A stretch of DNA of 64,000 bases from Thiomicrospira microaerophila (GTDB lineage Bacteria; Pseudomonadota; Gammaproteobacteria; Thiomicrospirales; Thiomicrospiraceae), in contig NZ_JYNN01000003.1 of assembly GCF_000934765.1 (NCBI RefSeq), positions 99,709 to 163,708 of the forward strand. Reading direction: 5' to 3'. Shown piece after piece: positions 10,445-20,681 of the stretch. Position 1 is the stretch's first letter. The number at the start of each line of letters is the position of its first letter. The notes beneath the pieces were generated by a model. That model worked only from the letters and a program-made list of their open reading frames with translations. It was not told the DNA's origin and ran no database searches. The translations under genes were made by a program, and so were the position numbers.

Positions 10445-12544
10445 TTAATTTAATGGATTGGTTAATTGTGCATCAGGTGTCGCTTGCAATGCAGGTGAAC
10501 GCCTAACCATTCCATCTACACTGTAGCAAGGCACTAAACTTGATGGTGTTGGTGTGATGACAGATAAATCAAGATTACATTGATAGTCTGGCTGTTTAAT
10601 ACTCAAGTTTAATGCTTTTATTTCGGCTAGCACCTCTGCCGTATTGGTGTAATCAAAGCCTTCAAGATCAAACATATTACCCAATACACGTAACACTTTC
10701 CAAGCAGGTTTTGCCTCACCCTTCGCGCTTGCAAACAATTTAAAGCTCTGCCAATCTTGTTGTATATTCACCAATGTACCCGCATTCTCTGCAAAGATGG
10801 CGATCGGCAACATAATATCCGCATAGTTTTGCTGAGATACTGAATCAAATGCTGTTAAGTTGATCACTAACTCAGCTTGCTGCATCGCGCGCAACGCTTG
10901 ATCAGCCAACAAGCAATCAAATTCTGGCTCGATACCGACATTAATAAATACCTTTTTCCCATTTGCTAACCAATTTGTCAGATCAGCAGAATTTGACGCT
11001 AAAATCAAGTTCGCGCCTACCGTATTAGAAAATGCAGGAAGATCGCTAAAGCTTGAACCCGTTGTTTGAGCAAGTTGCGAAGCTAACTGTAGAATTTTGC
11101 TATAATGCACATCTGCTTGCGCTATCAAACCTAACATTAACGCAGATTTCTTACCCTTTATTAAAGAATTGGCGATAGCCGTATGTGTGGCGTTGAAAGT
11201 TACCGCGGCCAACTCAACCTGGTTGTCTTGATCTACCAGTTCATTTGCGGCTTTTAATATTGAAGCCAACTCTGAAACCAAGGACAGGGTATCAACCTGA
11301 TGTTCAATACCCAGGTTATAATCAAGACCGCTCGGATTAACTACATTAACTTCACAACCATTTAATTGTGCTTTGCGTAATCGATTGTTAAGCAGTGGCA
11401 GGTCTTTGCGCAAATGCCCGCCGATCACTAGGACTGAATCCAGCGCTTCCACATCCGCTAGACGCATAGCAAGGGTTTGATTTATGCCATATTGATCAGC
11501 CGAAAAATCCTGTTGACGCAAACGATGCTCGATGTTGTTTATGCCTAAGGCATTGGCAAGCTTTTTAACAAGATAGACTTCTTCAAGTGTTGAATTAGGC
11601 GACAATAAAATAGCAATTTGCTCAGGATTAGCCAAGTAAGGCTTGAGCTTTTCTACCGTAACTTGGAGTGCAAGCGACCAATCCATCGAACTCCAATGGC
11701 CTTCCGCTTTTACTTTAGGCTGCGTCAGACGGTCTGCTGAATGAAGTGCTTCACAGGAAAAGCGATCGCGGTCTGCAATCCATGTTTCATTAATAGCTTC
11801 ATTTTCACGCGGCACAACCCGCATCACCTCACCATTGCGCGTATGTACAAAAATATTTGAACCAATACTGTCATGCGGTGCTACCGTTGGATGGGCTTTT
11901 AACTCCCAAGAACGGGCTTTGTAACGGAAAGGCTTATTCGTTAAAGCACCAACAGGACACAAATCTATCATGTTACCCGACAACTCAGAGTCAATCGACT
12001 TTTCGATATAGGTACCAATTTCCATCCATTCGCTTCGACCTGTCGCACCGAGCTCTTTCAAACCAGCAATTTCCTGACCAAAACGCACGCAACGCGTACA
12101 GTGAATACAACGGGTCATGTCAGTTTGAATCAAGGATCCGACGTTACGATCACCGACGATACGCTTCGCTTCAGAATACTGCGACACATCATCACCGTAA
12201 TCCATTGCAACATCTTGCAACTCACACTCACCGCCTTGATCACATATAGGGCAGTCTAAGGGATGGTTGATTAGTAAAAACTCCATCACCGCTTTTTGCG
12301 CCGCAATCGCTTTGGGCGAACGGGTATTGACCTTCATCCCATCTGTAACCGGTGTCGCACAGGCAGGCACTGCCTTCCATGCACCTTCAACATCAACTAA
12401 ACACATACGACAATTAGCCGCAATGGATAGTTTTTTGTGATAACAAAAGCGGGGAATAGATATAGAGGCGCTATCGGCAACATCAATTAACATATCACCT
12501 TCACGCGCTTCTACAACTTGACCATTAATCTCGACTTTAACCAT
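10445..12544 (-). CDS. nuoG: NADH-quinone oxidoreductase subunit G
   Basis: The large iron-sulfur subunit of the peripheral arm, 699 residues. The N-terminal ferredoxin domain binds a 2Fe-2S cluster through C34, C45, C48 and C62. Next come HPLDCPICDQGGECELQD and TRCIHCTRCVRF, ligands for two 4Fe-4S clusters. The rest is a molybdopterin-oxidoreductase-like fold that has lost its cofactor. The protein is shorter than the roughly 900-residue enterobacterial form and resembles the alpha/beta-proteobacterial type, as do the separate nuoC and nuoD. Confidence 0.95.
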   Translation of the reverse strand: MVKVEINGQVVEAREGDMLIDVADSASISIPRFCYHKKLSIAANCRMCLVDVEGAWKAVPACATPVTDGMKVNTRSPKAIAAQKAVMEFLLINHPLDCPICDQGGECELQDVAMDYGDDVSQYSEAKRIVGDRNVGSLIQTDMTRCIHCTRCVRFGQEIAGLKELGATGRSEWMEIGTYIEKSIDSELSGNMIDLCPVGALTNKPFRYKARSWELKAHPTVAPHDSIGSNIFVHTRNGEVMRVVPRENEAINETWIADRDRFSCEALHSADRLTQPKVKAEGHWSSMDWSLALQVTVEKLKPYLANPEQIAILLSPNSTLEEVYLVKKLANALGINNIEHRLRQQDFSADQYGINQTLAMRLADVEALDSVLVIGGHLRKDLPLLNNRLRKAQLNGCEVNVVNPSGLDYNLGIEHQVDTLSLVSELASILKAANELVDQDNQVELAAVTFNATHTAIANSLIKGKKSALMLGLIAQADVHYSKILQLASQLAQTTGSSFSDLPAFSNTVGANLILASNSADLTNWLANGKKVFINVGIEPEFDCLLADQALRAMQQAELVINLTAFDSVSQQNYADIMLPIAIFAENAGTLVNIQQDWQSFKLFASAKGEAKPAWKVLRVLGNMFDLEGFDYTNTAEVLAEIKALNLSIKQPDYQCNLDLSVITPTPSSLVPCYSVDGMVRRSPALQATPDAQLTNPLN

Positions 12545-12577
12545 AATTAATTAACCTAATATTCATCGCTTATTCAT

Positions 12578-13858
12578 TTAAGCGCGGTCGAAAATACTGC
12601 ATCCGTGATCAATATAATGACGGAATTCATGTTCAAAATGTTGCAAGAAGCTTGCTACCGGGATCGCCGCTGCATCTCCTAATCCACAAATAACGCGTCC
12701 TGTAATTTTGCCGGACACATCTTTAAGTGTTTCAATATCTTCTGGTCGTCCTTTACCTTGGCGGATGCGCTTAACAACACGATACATCCACCCTGTGCCT
12801 TCACGACAAGGGGTACATTGACCACAAGACTCATCATAATAAAACCAAGTTAAGCGCTCAAGCGACTTAACCATATCCGTTTGGTCGTCCATCACAATCA
12901 CTGAACCGGCACCTAAAAAAGAACCCGCTTTCGCAATCGAATCGTAATCCATGTTCATCGCCAGTGCTTTATCAGCCGGCAAAACCGCCGTTGAAGATCC
13001 CCCAGGAATGACAGCTTTTAATTCACGCCCTTTCCATACACCACCGGCTAAAGATAGTAAATCCTTGAAGGGTGTACCCATCGGAATTTCATAGTTAGCG
13101 GGTTTTTCTAAATGACCTGACATAGAAAACAATTTAGTACCGCCAGCACCAGGCACGCCTAGCTTAGCAAACCAGTCGCCACCCTTAGCCAAAATCATCG
13201 GGATAGACGCCAAGGTTTCAGTATTGTTAATGGTGGTTGGCTTGCCATAAAGCCCGTAACTAGCAGGAAAAGGGGGCTTAAATCTTGGCTGGCCCTTTTT
13301 ACCTTCTATTGACTCTAATAGCGCCGTTTCCTCACCACAAATGTAAGCACCTGCACCTTGATGCGTATTTAAATCAAAGTCCCAACCAGAACCCAAGATA
13401 TTATTCCCTAACATGCCGGCTTCACGTGCCTGCATAATCGCGCGGGTGAAACGATCATAGGGTTCCCAGAATTCACCACGAATATAGTTATAACCGACAC
13501 TTGCACCAATAACATAACCTGCAATCGCCATACCCTCAATCAACTGGTGTGGGTTGTAGCGCATAATGTCACGATCTTTACAGGTACCTGGCTCACTCTC
13601 GTCTGAATTACAAACAATGTATTTTTGACCGGGCGAATGACGGTTCATGAAACTCCACTTCAAACCCGTTGGGAATCCAGCACCACCTCGCCCCCTTAAG
13701 TTTGAAACTTTAACCTCATCAATGATTTCTTGTGGGGTTAACTCACCTGAAAGCACTTGCTTCCATACTTGGTACCCCCCTTGAGAGATATAAGTATCAA
13801 TATCCCAAGACTTGTCTAAATGATTATTACGGTAACAACATAAGTTTAATTCAACCAT
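12578..13858 (-). CDS. nuoF: NADH-quinone oxidoreductase subunit F (FMN and NADH site)
   Basis: Entry point for electrons: binds NADH, FMN and 4Fe-4S cluster N3. The protein has 426 residues. The NADH-binding glycine loop reads LRGRGGAGFPTGLKWSF, followed by YIVCNSDESEPGTCKDRD in the FMN site. Cluster ligands are in DESCGQCTPCREGTGW, with a fourth cysteine in GRVICGLGDAA. It lies 4 bp after nuoE. Confidence 0.97.
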   Translation of the reverse strand: MVELNLCCYRNNHLDKSWDIDTYISQGGYQVWKQVLSGELTPQEIIDEVKVSNLRGRGGAGFPTGLKWSFMNRHSPGQKYIVCNSDESEPGTCKDRDIMRYNPHQLIEGMAIAGYVIGASVGYNYIRGEFWEPYDRFTRAIMQAREAGMLGNNILGSGWDFDLNTHQGAGAYICGEETALLESIEGKKGQPRFKPPFPASYGLYGKPTTINNTETLASIPMILAKGGDWFAKLGVPGAGGTKLFSMSGHLEKPANYEIPMGTPFKDLLSLAGGVWKGRELKAVIPGGSSTAVLPADKALAMNMDYDSIAKAGSFLGAGSVIVMDDQTDMVKSLERLTWFYYDESCGQCTPCREGTGWMYRVVKRIRQGKGRPEDIETLKDVSGKITGRVICGLGDAAAIPVASFLQHFEHEFRHYIDHGCSIFDRA

Positions 13859-13862
13859 CTGA

Positions 13863-14360
13863 TCACTCCAAGCTGTCTAGGATTTCATCTAAGCGTTGCT
13901 CAGTGAGGTTTTCATAAAAAGTTTTATCAATTTGCATCATAGGGGCATTCACACAGGCACCTAAGCACTCTACCTTTTTAATTGAAAATTTACCGTCTTC
14001 TGTTACTTGACCCACATCCACATCGAGTTTCGTTTTGAGATAATCCAATAATTCATCACTGCCACGCAACATACAAGAGATATTCGTACACAAACAAATT
14101 TTGTGGCGTCCAACAGGCTGGTGTTCAAAATTGGAGTAAAAGGTAGCTACTTCATACACGGAAATAGGTGTCATTTCAAGATATTGAGCCACCTGATCCA
14201 TGATCTCTTTTGTTAAATGTCCACCATTTACTTCTTGAACAATTCGTAGCGAAGGAATAACAGCGGACTGCTTCTGATCTACAGGATAACGTGCTAACCA
14301 GCGGTCTATTCGCTTTTTAACATCACCTTGTATAATATTTAACGTATCTACCGAACTCAT
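13863..14360 (-). CDS. nuoE: NADH-quinone oxidoreductase subunit E (2Fe-2S)
   Basis: Thioredoxin-fold 2Fe-2S subunit (cluster N1a) of the NADH-oxidising module, 165 residues. The four ligands C91, C96, C132 and C136 lie in [10 protein letters not shown] and [12 protein letters not shown], with spacing matching the E. coli protein almost residue for residue. It overlaps the nuoD stop by 4 nt. Confidence 0.97.
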   Translation of the reverse strand: MSSVDTLNIIQGDVKKRIDRWLARYPVDQKQSAVIPSLRIVQEVNGGHLTKEIMDQVAQYLEMTPISVYEVATFYSNFEHQPVGRHKICLCTNISCMLRGSDELLDYLKTKLDVDVGQVTEDGKFSIKKVECLGACVNAPMMQIDKTFYENLTEQRLDEILDSLE

Positions 14361-15610
14361 CGATCTATCTCCCCAAACACGATATCTTGAGTACCAATAA
14401 TGGTTACCACATCCGCAATCATGTGGCCCTTGGCCATTTCATCTAAAGCAGCTAGATGTGGAAAACCCGGTGCACGCACTTTTAAACGGTAAGGCTTGTT
14501 CGCACCGTCTGAAACCATATAAATACCAAACTCACCTTTTGGGTGCTCAACAGCACTATAAGCTTCGCCTGCTGGCAATATAAAGCCTTCGGTAAACAAC
14601 TTAAAATGATGAATCAATGCTTCCATATTGGTTTTTGCATCTTCACGCGACGGCGGCGTCACCTTGTGATCTGCGGCGATAACAGGGCCTGGATTATTTT
14701 TTAGCCACTCCACACATTGTTTAATGATTTTATTAGATTCACGCATCTCTGCGACACGAACAAGGTAGCGATCATAACTATCCCCTGTTTTACCGACGGG
14801 AATATCAAAATCCAGCTTATCATAAACTTCATAAGGCTGTTTTTTTCGCAAATCCCAAGCAATACCCGAGCCACGTAACATAGGCCCAGTAAAGCCAAGT
14901 TGTAATGCGCGCTCAGGTGATACAATCGCAATATCAACCGTTCGCTGCTTCCATATACGATTATCTGTCAAGAGCGTTTCATATTCATCCACATAACCTG
15001 GAAAACGTTGGGTAAATGCTTCAATAAAATCAAGCAAAGAGCCTTCACGCGTTTCATTAAGTTTATCTAGGTCACGACCTTGGTGCCACTTTGATGATTG
15101 ATATTTCGCCATCGTATCAGGTAAGTCACGATAAACTCCGCCTGGACGATAGTAAGTCGCATGCATACGCGCACCAGATACAGCTTCGTAGCAATCCATT
15201 AAATCTTCGCGTTCACGGAAGGCATAAAGAAATACTGTCATCGCCCCAATATCTAGTGCATGGGCACCTAACCACATTAAATGATTGAGTATCCGAGTAA
15301 TTTCATCAAACATAACTCGAATATACTGCGCCCGCTCCGGCACTTCGAGACCTAGCATTTTCTCAATAGCCATGACATAGGCATGCTCATTGGACATCAT
15401 AGACACATAATCAAGCCTATCCATATAGCCAATAGATTGATTATAGGGTTTATACTCCGCCAGTTTTTCAGTACCGCGATGCAACAAACCAATATGAGGA
15501 TCTGAACGTACCACCGTTTCACCATCTAGCTCGAGCACCAGTCTTAATACACCATGGGCTGAGGGATGCTGAGGGCCAAAGTTTAGGGTATAGTTACGAA
15601 TTTCCGGCAT
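14357..15610 (-). CDS. nuoD: NADH-quinone oxidoreductase subunit D (49-kDa)
   Basis: Quinone-site subunit related to the large subunit of NiFe hydrogenases, 417 residues. It opens with the signature [20 protein letters not shown], including the quinone-binding histidine region. The C-terminal end reads DIVFGEIDR, the usual ending. Unlike in E. coli it is not fused to NuoC; the two are separate genes 24 bp apart. Confidence 0.97.
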   Translation of the reverse strand: MPEIRNYTLNFGPQHPSAHGVLRLVLELDGETVVRSDPHIGLLHRGTEKLAEYKPYNQSIGYMDRLDYVSMMSNEHAYVMAIEKMLGLEVPERAQYIRVMFDEITRILNHLMWLGAHALDIGAMTVFLYAFREREDLMDCYEAVSGARMHATYYRPGGVYRDLPDTMAKYQSSKWHQGRDLDKLNETREGSLLDFIEAFTQRFPGYVDEYETLLTDNRIWKQRTVDIAIVSPERALQLGFTGPMLRGSGIAWDLRKKQPYEVYDKLDFDIPVGKTGDSYDRYLVRVAEMRESNKIIKQCVEWLKNNPGPVIAADHKVTPPSREDAKTNMEALIHHFKLFTEGFILPAGEAYSAVEHPKGEFGIYMVSDGANKPYRLKVRAPGFPHLAALDEMAKGHMIADVVTIIGTQDIVFGEIDR

Positions 15611-15634
15611 AGCTATTCTTTCCTTCTCAGCAAT

Positions 15635-16288
15635 TTAATGACGAATGACACGCGGGACATTCACTCTATTTTCAATGGTTACAGGTTCATACACCACGCG
15701 ACCTTTTTCAGAGTCATAGCGCATCTCAACATGCCCGGTTAAGGGAAAGTCCTTTCGCAATGGATGACCGACAAACCCATAATCTGTAAGGATGCGACGC
15801 AAATCTGGATGCCCTGAAAACAAAATACCGAAAAGATCAAACGCTTCACGCTCAAACCAATTAGCACAATTCCAAACATCAACAACGGAGTCGACTATGG
15901 GCTGTTCGGTATTATCCGGATAAACTTTAATACGTATTCGATTATTATTACAAACCGAAAGTAGATGATAAGTAACACAAAAACGGCGTGGTTTTTTAAG
16001 CGTTTCATCTGACTCTATCTCATCAAAGTCAAATACACCACGACTAAAACCTGTATTACATGCTTGCGCACTTTCCCAATTAGCTATTCCATAACTTAAA
16101 TAATCAACACCACATAAATCAATAAGCATATCAAAACCTAGTTCGAATCTCAGTTGGTTAAGAATGTTTTTTGAATTAGCTGGGGACACCTCAATCGTTA
16201 ACTCGTCAAACTGAATTTCAGACGATAACAAACGGCCTTTAAAATGCGTATCTACTTTATTTTTTAAATCTAATACAGACTGTTTCAT
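15635..16288 (-). CDS. nuoC: NADH-quinone oxidoreductase subunit C (30-kDa)
   Basis: Peripheral-arm subunit that packs against NuoD. The core signature EREAFDLFGILFSGHPDLRR is followed by ILTDYGFVGHPLRKDFPL. The open frame runs farther upstream to 16399, but that part overlaps nuoB by 85 bp and reads as low-quality sequence. I chose the ATG at 16288 (MKQSVLDLKNKVDTHF), preceded by AGAGTAG, giving 217 residues, a normal NuoC length. Confidence 0.92.
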   Translation of the reverse strand: MKQSVLDLKNKVDTHFKGRLLSSEIQFDELTIEVSPANSKNILNQLRFELGFDMLIDLCGVDYLSYGIANWESAQACNTGFSRGVFDFDEIESDETLKKPRRFCVTYHLLSVCNNNRIRIKVYPDNTEQPIVDSVVDVWNCANWFEREAFDLFGILFSGHPDLRRILTDYGFVGHPLRKDFPLTGHVEMRYDSEKGRVVYEPVTIENRVNVPRVIRH

Positions 16289-16314
16289 AAGGGCTACTCT
16301 TTGTAACACAAACA

Positions 16315-16791
16315 CTATCTTGCAATAGTATTTGTGCGTCGAATTTTGTTTTGAAGTTGGATAATACCATAAAGCAAAGCTTCGGCTGTTGGAGGGCAAC
16401 CTGGCACATAGACATCCACAGGTACAATGCGGTCACAACCGCGAACCACTGAATAAGAATAATGGTAATAACCTCCACCATTAGCACAAGAACCCATTGA
16501 TATTACCCAGCGCGGCTCAGCCATTTGATCGTAAACTTTTCTCAAAGCTGGCGCCATCTTATTGACCAGCGTCCCCGCTACAATCATTACATCTGATTGC
16601 CGAGGACTTGGACGAAAAATAATACCGAAGCGATCAAGGTCATAGCGCGAAGCCCCTGCATGCATCATCTCAACAGCACAACAGGCTAACCCAAAGGTCA
16701 TTGGCCAGAGTGAGCCTGTACGCGCCCAGTTAATGAGTTTATCTGCCGAAGTGGTAACAACCCCCTCTTTTAATACGCCTTCTATTCCCAT
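16315..16791 (-). CDS. nuoB: NADH-quinone oxidoreductase subunit B (cluster N2)
   Basis: It holds cluster N2, which passes electrons to quinone. The ligands C37, C38, C102 and C132 lie in [25 protein letters not shown] and [13 protein letters not shown] chose the ATG at 16791 because it has a strong AAAGGAG ribosome binding site and gives 158 residues. The frame also has a start at 16812, which would overlap nuoA by 31 bp. Even the chosen start overlaps the nuoA stop by 10 bp. Confidence 0.93.
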   Translation of the reverse strand: MGIEGVLKEGVVTTSADKLINWARTGSLWPMTFGLACCAVEMMHAGASRYDLDRFGIIFRPSPRQSDVMIVAGTLVNKMAPALRKVYDQMAEPRWVISMGSCANGGGYYHYSYSVVRGCDRIVPVDVYVPGCPPTAEALLYGIIQLQNKIRRTNTIAR

Positions 16792-17138
16792 TCTAGCGCT
16801 CCTTTTCTCCACTCATAGATAAATCCAACAACCAACAAGGAAAGGAAAACAGCCATTGACAACAAACCAAACAACCCTATTTCATCCAGAACAATGGCCC
16901 ATGGAAATAGAAATGCAATTTCAAGGTCAAATATAATAAAAAGAATGGCCACCAAGTAAAAGCGGACATCAAACTTCATCCGTGAGTCTTCAAAAGGTTC
17001 AAAGCCACATTCATAAGGCGAGTTTTTCTCAGCATCAGGCTTATTGGGGGCTAGAACGAAACTCATCAGCAATGGCCCAACGCCAAATAACACACCAAGA
17101 ACAACAAAAACAAGAATAGGTAAATAGTTTTCTAGCAT
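16782..17138 (-). CDS. nuoA: NADH-quinone oxidoreductase subunit A
   Basis: The first gene of the complex I operon. The product is a 118-residue membrane subunit with three helices. The signature [20 protein letters not shown] lies in the loop between helices one and two, and the second helix contains the conserved [13 protein letters not shown] tRNA-Leu and its terminator lie just upstream, so the nuo promoter must either sit in the roughly 25 bp between them or farther upstream with readthrough of the tRNA. Confidence 0.96.
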   Translation of the reverse strand: MLENYLPILVFVVLGVLFGVGPLLMSFVLAPNKPDAEKNSPYECGFEPFEDSRMKFDVRFYLVAILFIIFDLEIAFLFPWAIVLDEIGLFGLLSMAVFLSLLVVGFIYEWRKGALEWE

Positions 17139-17164
17139 AGGTTTTTTCCACCTTTTCTAGGATT

Positions 17165-17195
17165 AAAAACCCGGCAGAAGCCAGGCTTAAAAAAA
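17165..17195 (-). terminator. Terminator-like hairpin after tRNA-Leu
   Basis: In the minus direction AAGCCTGGC, loop TTCT and GCCGGGTTT form a 9-bp stem with two G-U pairs, followed by Ts. It may only partly stop transcription into nuoA. Confidence 0.55.
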
Positions 17196-17280
17196 TGGTG
17201 CCGATGGCCGGACTCGAACCGGCACAGCTTGCGCCACTACCCCCTCAAGATAGCGTGTCTACCAATTTCACCACATCGGC
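17196..17280 (-). tRNA. tRNA-Leu (GAG)
   Basis: An 85-nt class II tRNA starts GCCGATGTGGTGAAATTGGTAG (first twenty bases match the Leu consensus). It has anticodon GAG in ATCTTGAGGGG, a long variable arm, and an encoded CCA end. Its position between secG and nuoA is a common arrangement in beta- and gammaproteobacteria. Confidence 0.95.
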
Positions 17281-17287
17281 TTTTAAA

Positions 17288-17605
17288 TTAATTCGGTACA
17301 ACCGGAATATCAGAACGCGCATCTCCCTCTTTTGAAGGTGCCTGCTGTTCAGTTACAACACTTTGATAGCCTTTGACTTCTTTACTTGCGACATAGGCCA
17401 AACTTAAACTTGTGATAAAAAACAATGTTGCCAAGGCCGCCGTCGTACGCGACAAAAATGTAGCTGTACCACGGCTTCCAAAAAAAGACTGAGAGGAGCC
17501 ACCAAAACTAGCTCCGGCGTCCGCACCTTTACCATGCTGAATTAAAACCAACACGATAAGGACAAACGCAATAACGATATGAATCGCTAAAATTATTCCG
17601 AACAT
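17288..17605 (-). CDS. secG: Preprotein translocase subunit SecG
   Basis: A small accessory subunit of the SecYEG channel in the inner membrane, 105 residues. Two hydrophobic segments near residues 2-20 and 53-73 flank the conserved cytoplasmic loop [20 protein letters not shown]. The C-terminal tail is charged and variable. Its ATG lies inside the last codons of tpiA (13-bp overlap), so translation is likely coupled. The tRNA-Leu follows 7 bp downstream. Confidence 0.95.
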   Translation of the reverse strand: MFGIILAIHIVIAFVLIVLVLIQHGKGADAGASFGGSSQSFFGSRGTATFLSRTTAALATLFFITSLSLAYVASKEVKGYQSVVTEQQAPSKEGDARSDIPVVPN

Positions 17606-18363
17606 GCATCACCTGCAGCATTACAAATTGCTAAAAAATCAACCGCATTTAATGATGCCCCACCAATGAGTCCACCATCTATATCAGGCTGACTGAACAG
17701 TACAGCCGCATTGTCTGGCTTTACACTGCCGCCATATTGTATAATCAAACGCGCGGCAATGGCCTCATCTTGCTCTGCCACAAGACCTCTAATAAAAGCA
17801 TGTACAGCCTGCGCTTGCTCAGGTGAAGCTGTTTTACCTGTACCTATTGCCCACACAGGCTCATAGGCCACAACCACATTTTCAAACGCTACAACACCGA
17901 CTTGGTTCAGCACAGCGCGAATCTGAGCAGCCACTACCGCTTCTGTTTCTTCTGCTTCTCGCTGCGCCAAGGTTTCACCTACACAAAGAATAGGAGTTAA
18001 ACCGGCATCTAATACCAACGCTGTTTTTCGTGCCACGTCTAGATCGGTCTCACCAAATAGTGTGCGACGTTCAGAATGGCCTACTATAACATAACGACAA
18101 CCTAAATCTTTAACCATATCTACAGACACTTCGCCTGTAAAAGCACCTTGACCGGGTTCATTCGCAATATTTTGCGCACCCAGCTGAACAAATCCTTCAC
18201 CTAGTGCTGTTTTCACCAGATCAATGTATGCAGCAGGAGGACACACTGCGACATCTACACCTTTTATCGAACCTAACCCAGCTTGTAAATCCGAGGCCAA
18301 TGATATAACCATCGCCTTAGAGCCGTGCATTTTCCAGTTACCTGCAACAAATGGCTTTCTCAC
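17593..18363 (-). CDS. tpiA: Triosephosphate isomerase
   Basis: It interconverts dihydroxyacetone phosphate and glyceraldehyde 3-phosphate. The TIM-barrel signatures are all present: [11 protein letters not shown] with the active-site lysine, VIVGHSERR with the catalytic histidine, [15 protein letters not shown] with the catalytic glutamate, and GGSVKPDN with GLIGGASL at the phosphate site. I chose the GTG at 18363 (reading [10 protein letters not shown]), which has TTGGAG 8-9 nt upstream. The TTG at 18378 would put the start inside that site. This gives 256 residues. Confidence 0.93.
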   Translation of the reverse strand: MRKPFVAGNWKMHGSKAMVISLASDLQAGLGSIKGVDVAVCPPAAYIDLVKTALGEGFVQLGAQNIANEPGQGAFTGEVSVDMVKDLGCRYVIVGHSERRTLFGETDLDVARKTALVLDAGLTPILCVGETLAQREAEETEAVVAAQIRAVLNQVGVVAFENVVVAYEPVWAIGTGKTASPEQAQAVHAFIRGLVAEQDEAIAARLIIQYGGSVKPDNAAVLFSQPDIDGGLIGGASLNAVDFLAICNAAGDACSE

Positions 18364-18433
18364 TAATCTAATCTCCAAGTCAAAACTCCGCTAATATTAG
18401 CGGCTTTAAAACAAAAAAACAATATTGACAATT

Positions 18434-19774
18434 TCACGAAAAGGACTCTCTAACCTCAAAAGCTAGACGATTCGCTAACTTCATAGCTATTTCATCCGAT
18501 GAACTTTCCACCATCACTCTAACCAATGGCTCTGTTCCAGAAGCTCTCACTAGCACTCTAACAGATTGATTAAATTCAGATTCTATTTCATGTATTGCTT
18601 TTTCGAGTGCCGGCGAGTCAGTAATTTTAAAAGGTTTAGTAATTGAAACATTTATTAACCTCATTGCAAATTTTTTAATCTCTTTTTGATAGTCGTGTAA
18701 TTTTTTATTCTCTCTCACTAACACAGACAAAACCTGCAATGCCGCAATAATACCATCTCCTGTTGTCGATTTATCCAAACAGAGCACATGACCTGACCCT
18801 TCTGCACCCAGAACCCAATCACGCTCTTTGAGTGCTTGCATGACATAACGATCACCTACATTCGCACGAACAAAGCCTATACCCTTCTCTCTAAACGCAT
18901 TCTCAAACGCCTTGTTGGTCATCAAAGTGCCGACCACGCCTGACTGACTTTGATAAAGGCCTGTTGCTAAAATATACAATATATCATCACCATCAAAAAC
19001 ACATGCGCGACTGTCTAGCATCATTAAGCGATCACCATCACCATCCAGCGCAATACCTAAATCCGCCCCCACCTCGCGCACCTTATTCTGCAACGCCAAT
19101 AAATCAGTAGCACCACATCCTTGGTTAATATTGAGCCCGTTGGGTTGATCACCGATTACGGTCAGCTTTGCACCCAGCTCGCTGAACACCAGTGGCGCAA
19201 CATGATAAGCCGCACCATGCGCGCAATCTAATACAATATGCAATCCATCCAGTTTTTTGGTTTCACGATAAGTGCTTTTACAAAACTCAACATAGCGCCC
19301 GGGCGCATCATTAACACGAATTGCGCGCCCGAGCTTGGCTAAATGATCCTGGGCTTGCCCCATCGACATAGGCTGCTCAAACGCCGCCTCAATAGCCCAC
19401 TCCATCTCATCAGAAATTTTTAAACCTTGCGCATCGAAAAACTTAATACCATTATCATGATGAGGATTATGTGATGCGCTAATTACTATACCCAAATCGG
19501 CATGAAAGGTTTGTGTTAGATAAGCAACCGCTGGGGTTGGCATAGGGCCAAGCAGCATCACATCCACACCGGCATAGATCAACCCTGCCTCAAGCGCCGA
19601 TTCAAACATATAACCAGAAATGCGCGTATCTTTACCAATCATCACCTTGCTTGCACCTTGTGATTTAAGCACACGCCCAACGGCCCAACCTAGTTTTAAA
19701 ATTTGCTCGGGAGTCATCAACCCTTTACCAATGCGGTCACGAATACCATCCGTTCCAAAGTATTTTTTTGCCAT
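18434..19774 (-). CDS. glmM: Phosphoglucosamine mutase
   Basis: It converts glucosamine 6-phosphate to glucosamine 1-phosphate for peptidoglycan and LPS precursors. The protein has 446 residues, the normal length. The phosphorylated serine is S101 in VISASHNPHHDNGIKFF. The magnesium site is DGDGDRLMML, and the phosphate-binding C-terminal loop is RASGTEPLVRVMVE. It lies downstream of folP, the same folP-glmM order as in E. coli. Confidence 0.97.
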   Translation of the reverse strand: MAKKYFGTDGIRDRIGKGLMTPEQILKLGWAVGRVLKSQGASKVMIGKDTRISGYMFESALEAGLIYAGVDVMLLGPMPTPAVAYLTQTFHADLGIVISASHNPHHDNGIKFFDAQGLKISDEMEWAIEAAFEQPMSMGQAQDHLAKLGRAIRVNDAPGRYVEFCKSTYRETKKLDGLHIVLDCAHGAAYHVAPLVFSELGAKLTVIGDQPNGLNINQGCGATDLLALQNKVREVGADLGIALDGDGDRLMMLDSRACVFDGDDILYILATGLYQSQSGVVGTLMTNKAFENAFREKGIGFVRANVGDRYVMQALKERDWVLGAEGSGHVLCLDKSTTGDGIIAALQVLSVLVRENKKLHDYQKEIKKFAMRLINVSITKPFKITDSPALEKAIHEIESEFNQSVRVLVRASGTEPLVRVMVESSSDEIAMKLANRLAFEVRESFS

Positions 19775-19802
19775 CCACTTCCTGCCTTAACAGTTCAAAA
19801 AA

Positions 19803-20615
19803 TTAAAGACCCAATGCATCAAGCAACGTTAACGCATCACAGGTTTGCTTAACATCATGCACTCGAACAATTTGAGCGCCTTGCTGCACGGCCAATACAG
19901 CGGCAACAACACTTGGCAGCATTCGCTGCTCCACAGACAGGCCGCCCAACAACTGGCCCAGCATTGATTTTCTTGACACACCGACTAGCACAGGGCACCC
20001 CAGGCTGGAAAAGTCTTGAAGACGTTTAAACAGCGTGAGATTATGCTCCAAGGTTTTCCCAAAACCAAAACCAGGATCAACCACTATCCGGTTTTTCGCT
20101 ATACCTGCTAAGACACAGGCTTGGATACGCTGATTTAAAAAGTCGATGACATCTAGTACGACATTTGAATAGCGCGGTGACTGCTGCATCGTTTTAGGCA
20201 AGCCTTGTTTATGCATTAAACAAACGGATACCGTTGAACGTACTACCACATCCAGTGCTTGTGGCGATTGCAGCGCATTGACATCATTAATCATCGCTAT
20301 AGGATACTTTAGCGCTTCAGCCATCACTTGCGCCTTATAAGTATCGACCGAAATAGGTATATCTGTTAAAGACTGTACAAGCTCAATCGCGGGGATCACC
20401 CGCTCCAATTCCTGCTCAACTGAAACAGCCTGTGCACCAGGCCGGGTTGACTCTCCACCGATATCTATAATATCAGCACCTTCACTAACAAGAGACACTA
20501 TTCTGCGCTTGAGAGCATCCGATCCGACGTAACACCCCCCATCAGAAAACGAATCAGGTGTGACATTCAAAATCCCCATAATCTGAGGCTTGTGCGACGG
20601 CATAAAAGTTAACAT
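19803..20615 (-). CDS. folP: Dihydropteroate synthase
   Basis: It condenses para-aminobenzoate with dihydropterin pyrophosphate in folate synthesis and is the sulfonamide target. It carries MGILNVTPDSFSDGG and DIGGESTRPGA near the N-terminus, then IAMINDVNA, VVDPGFGFGKT, GVSRKSM and the final RVHDV. I chose the ATG at 20615 (MLTFMPSHKPQ), which has GGAAA upstream; a TTG at 20627 is the only alternative farther out. The T run of the ftsH terminator reaches up to this site. Confidence 0.94.
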   Translation of the reverse strand: MLTFMPSHKPQIMGILNVTPDSFSDGGCYVGSDALKRRIVSLVSEGADIIDIGGESTRPGAQAVSVEQELERVIPAIELVQSLTDIPISVDTYKAQVMAEALKYPIAMINDVNALQSPQALDVVVRSTVSVCLMHKQGLPKTMQQSPRYSNVVLDVIDFLNQRIQACVLAGIAKNRIVVDPGFGFGKTLEHNLTLFKRLQDFSSLGCPVLVGVSRKSMLGQLLGGLSVEQRMLPSVVAAVLAVQQGAQIVRVHDVKQTCDALTLLDALGL

Positions 20616-20628
20616 GTTTTTTTCCAAT

Positions 20629-20666
20629 AAAAAACCCGCTTATTCGCTACATACAAATAAGCGGGC
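20629..20666 (-). terminator. Rho-independent terminator between ftsH and folP
   Basis: The 10-bp perfect arms CCCGCTTATT and AATAAGCGGG (20635-20644 and 20656-20665) have an 11-nt loop and are followed by TTTTTT in the minus direction. This is strong, so folP-glmM probably has a separate promoter or relies on readthrough. Confidence 0.85.
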
Positions 20667-20681
20667 AAACAAGCACAATGA

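Noticed and set aside
11857..12249. 130-codon plus-strand frame opposite nuoG
   Set aside because: It is antisense to the iron-sulfur region of nuoG and has no ribosome binding site.
16289..16399. Upstream extension of nuoC
   Set aside because: It overlaps nuoB, is not NuoC-like, and an ATG with a better ribosome binding site exists at 16288.
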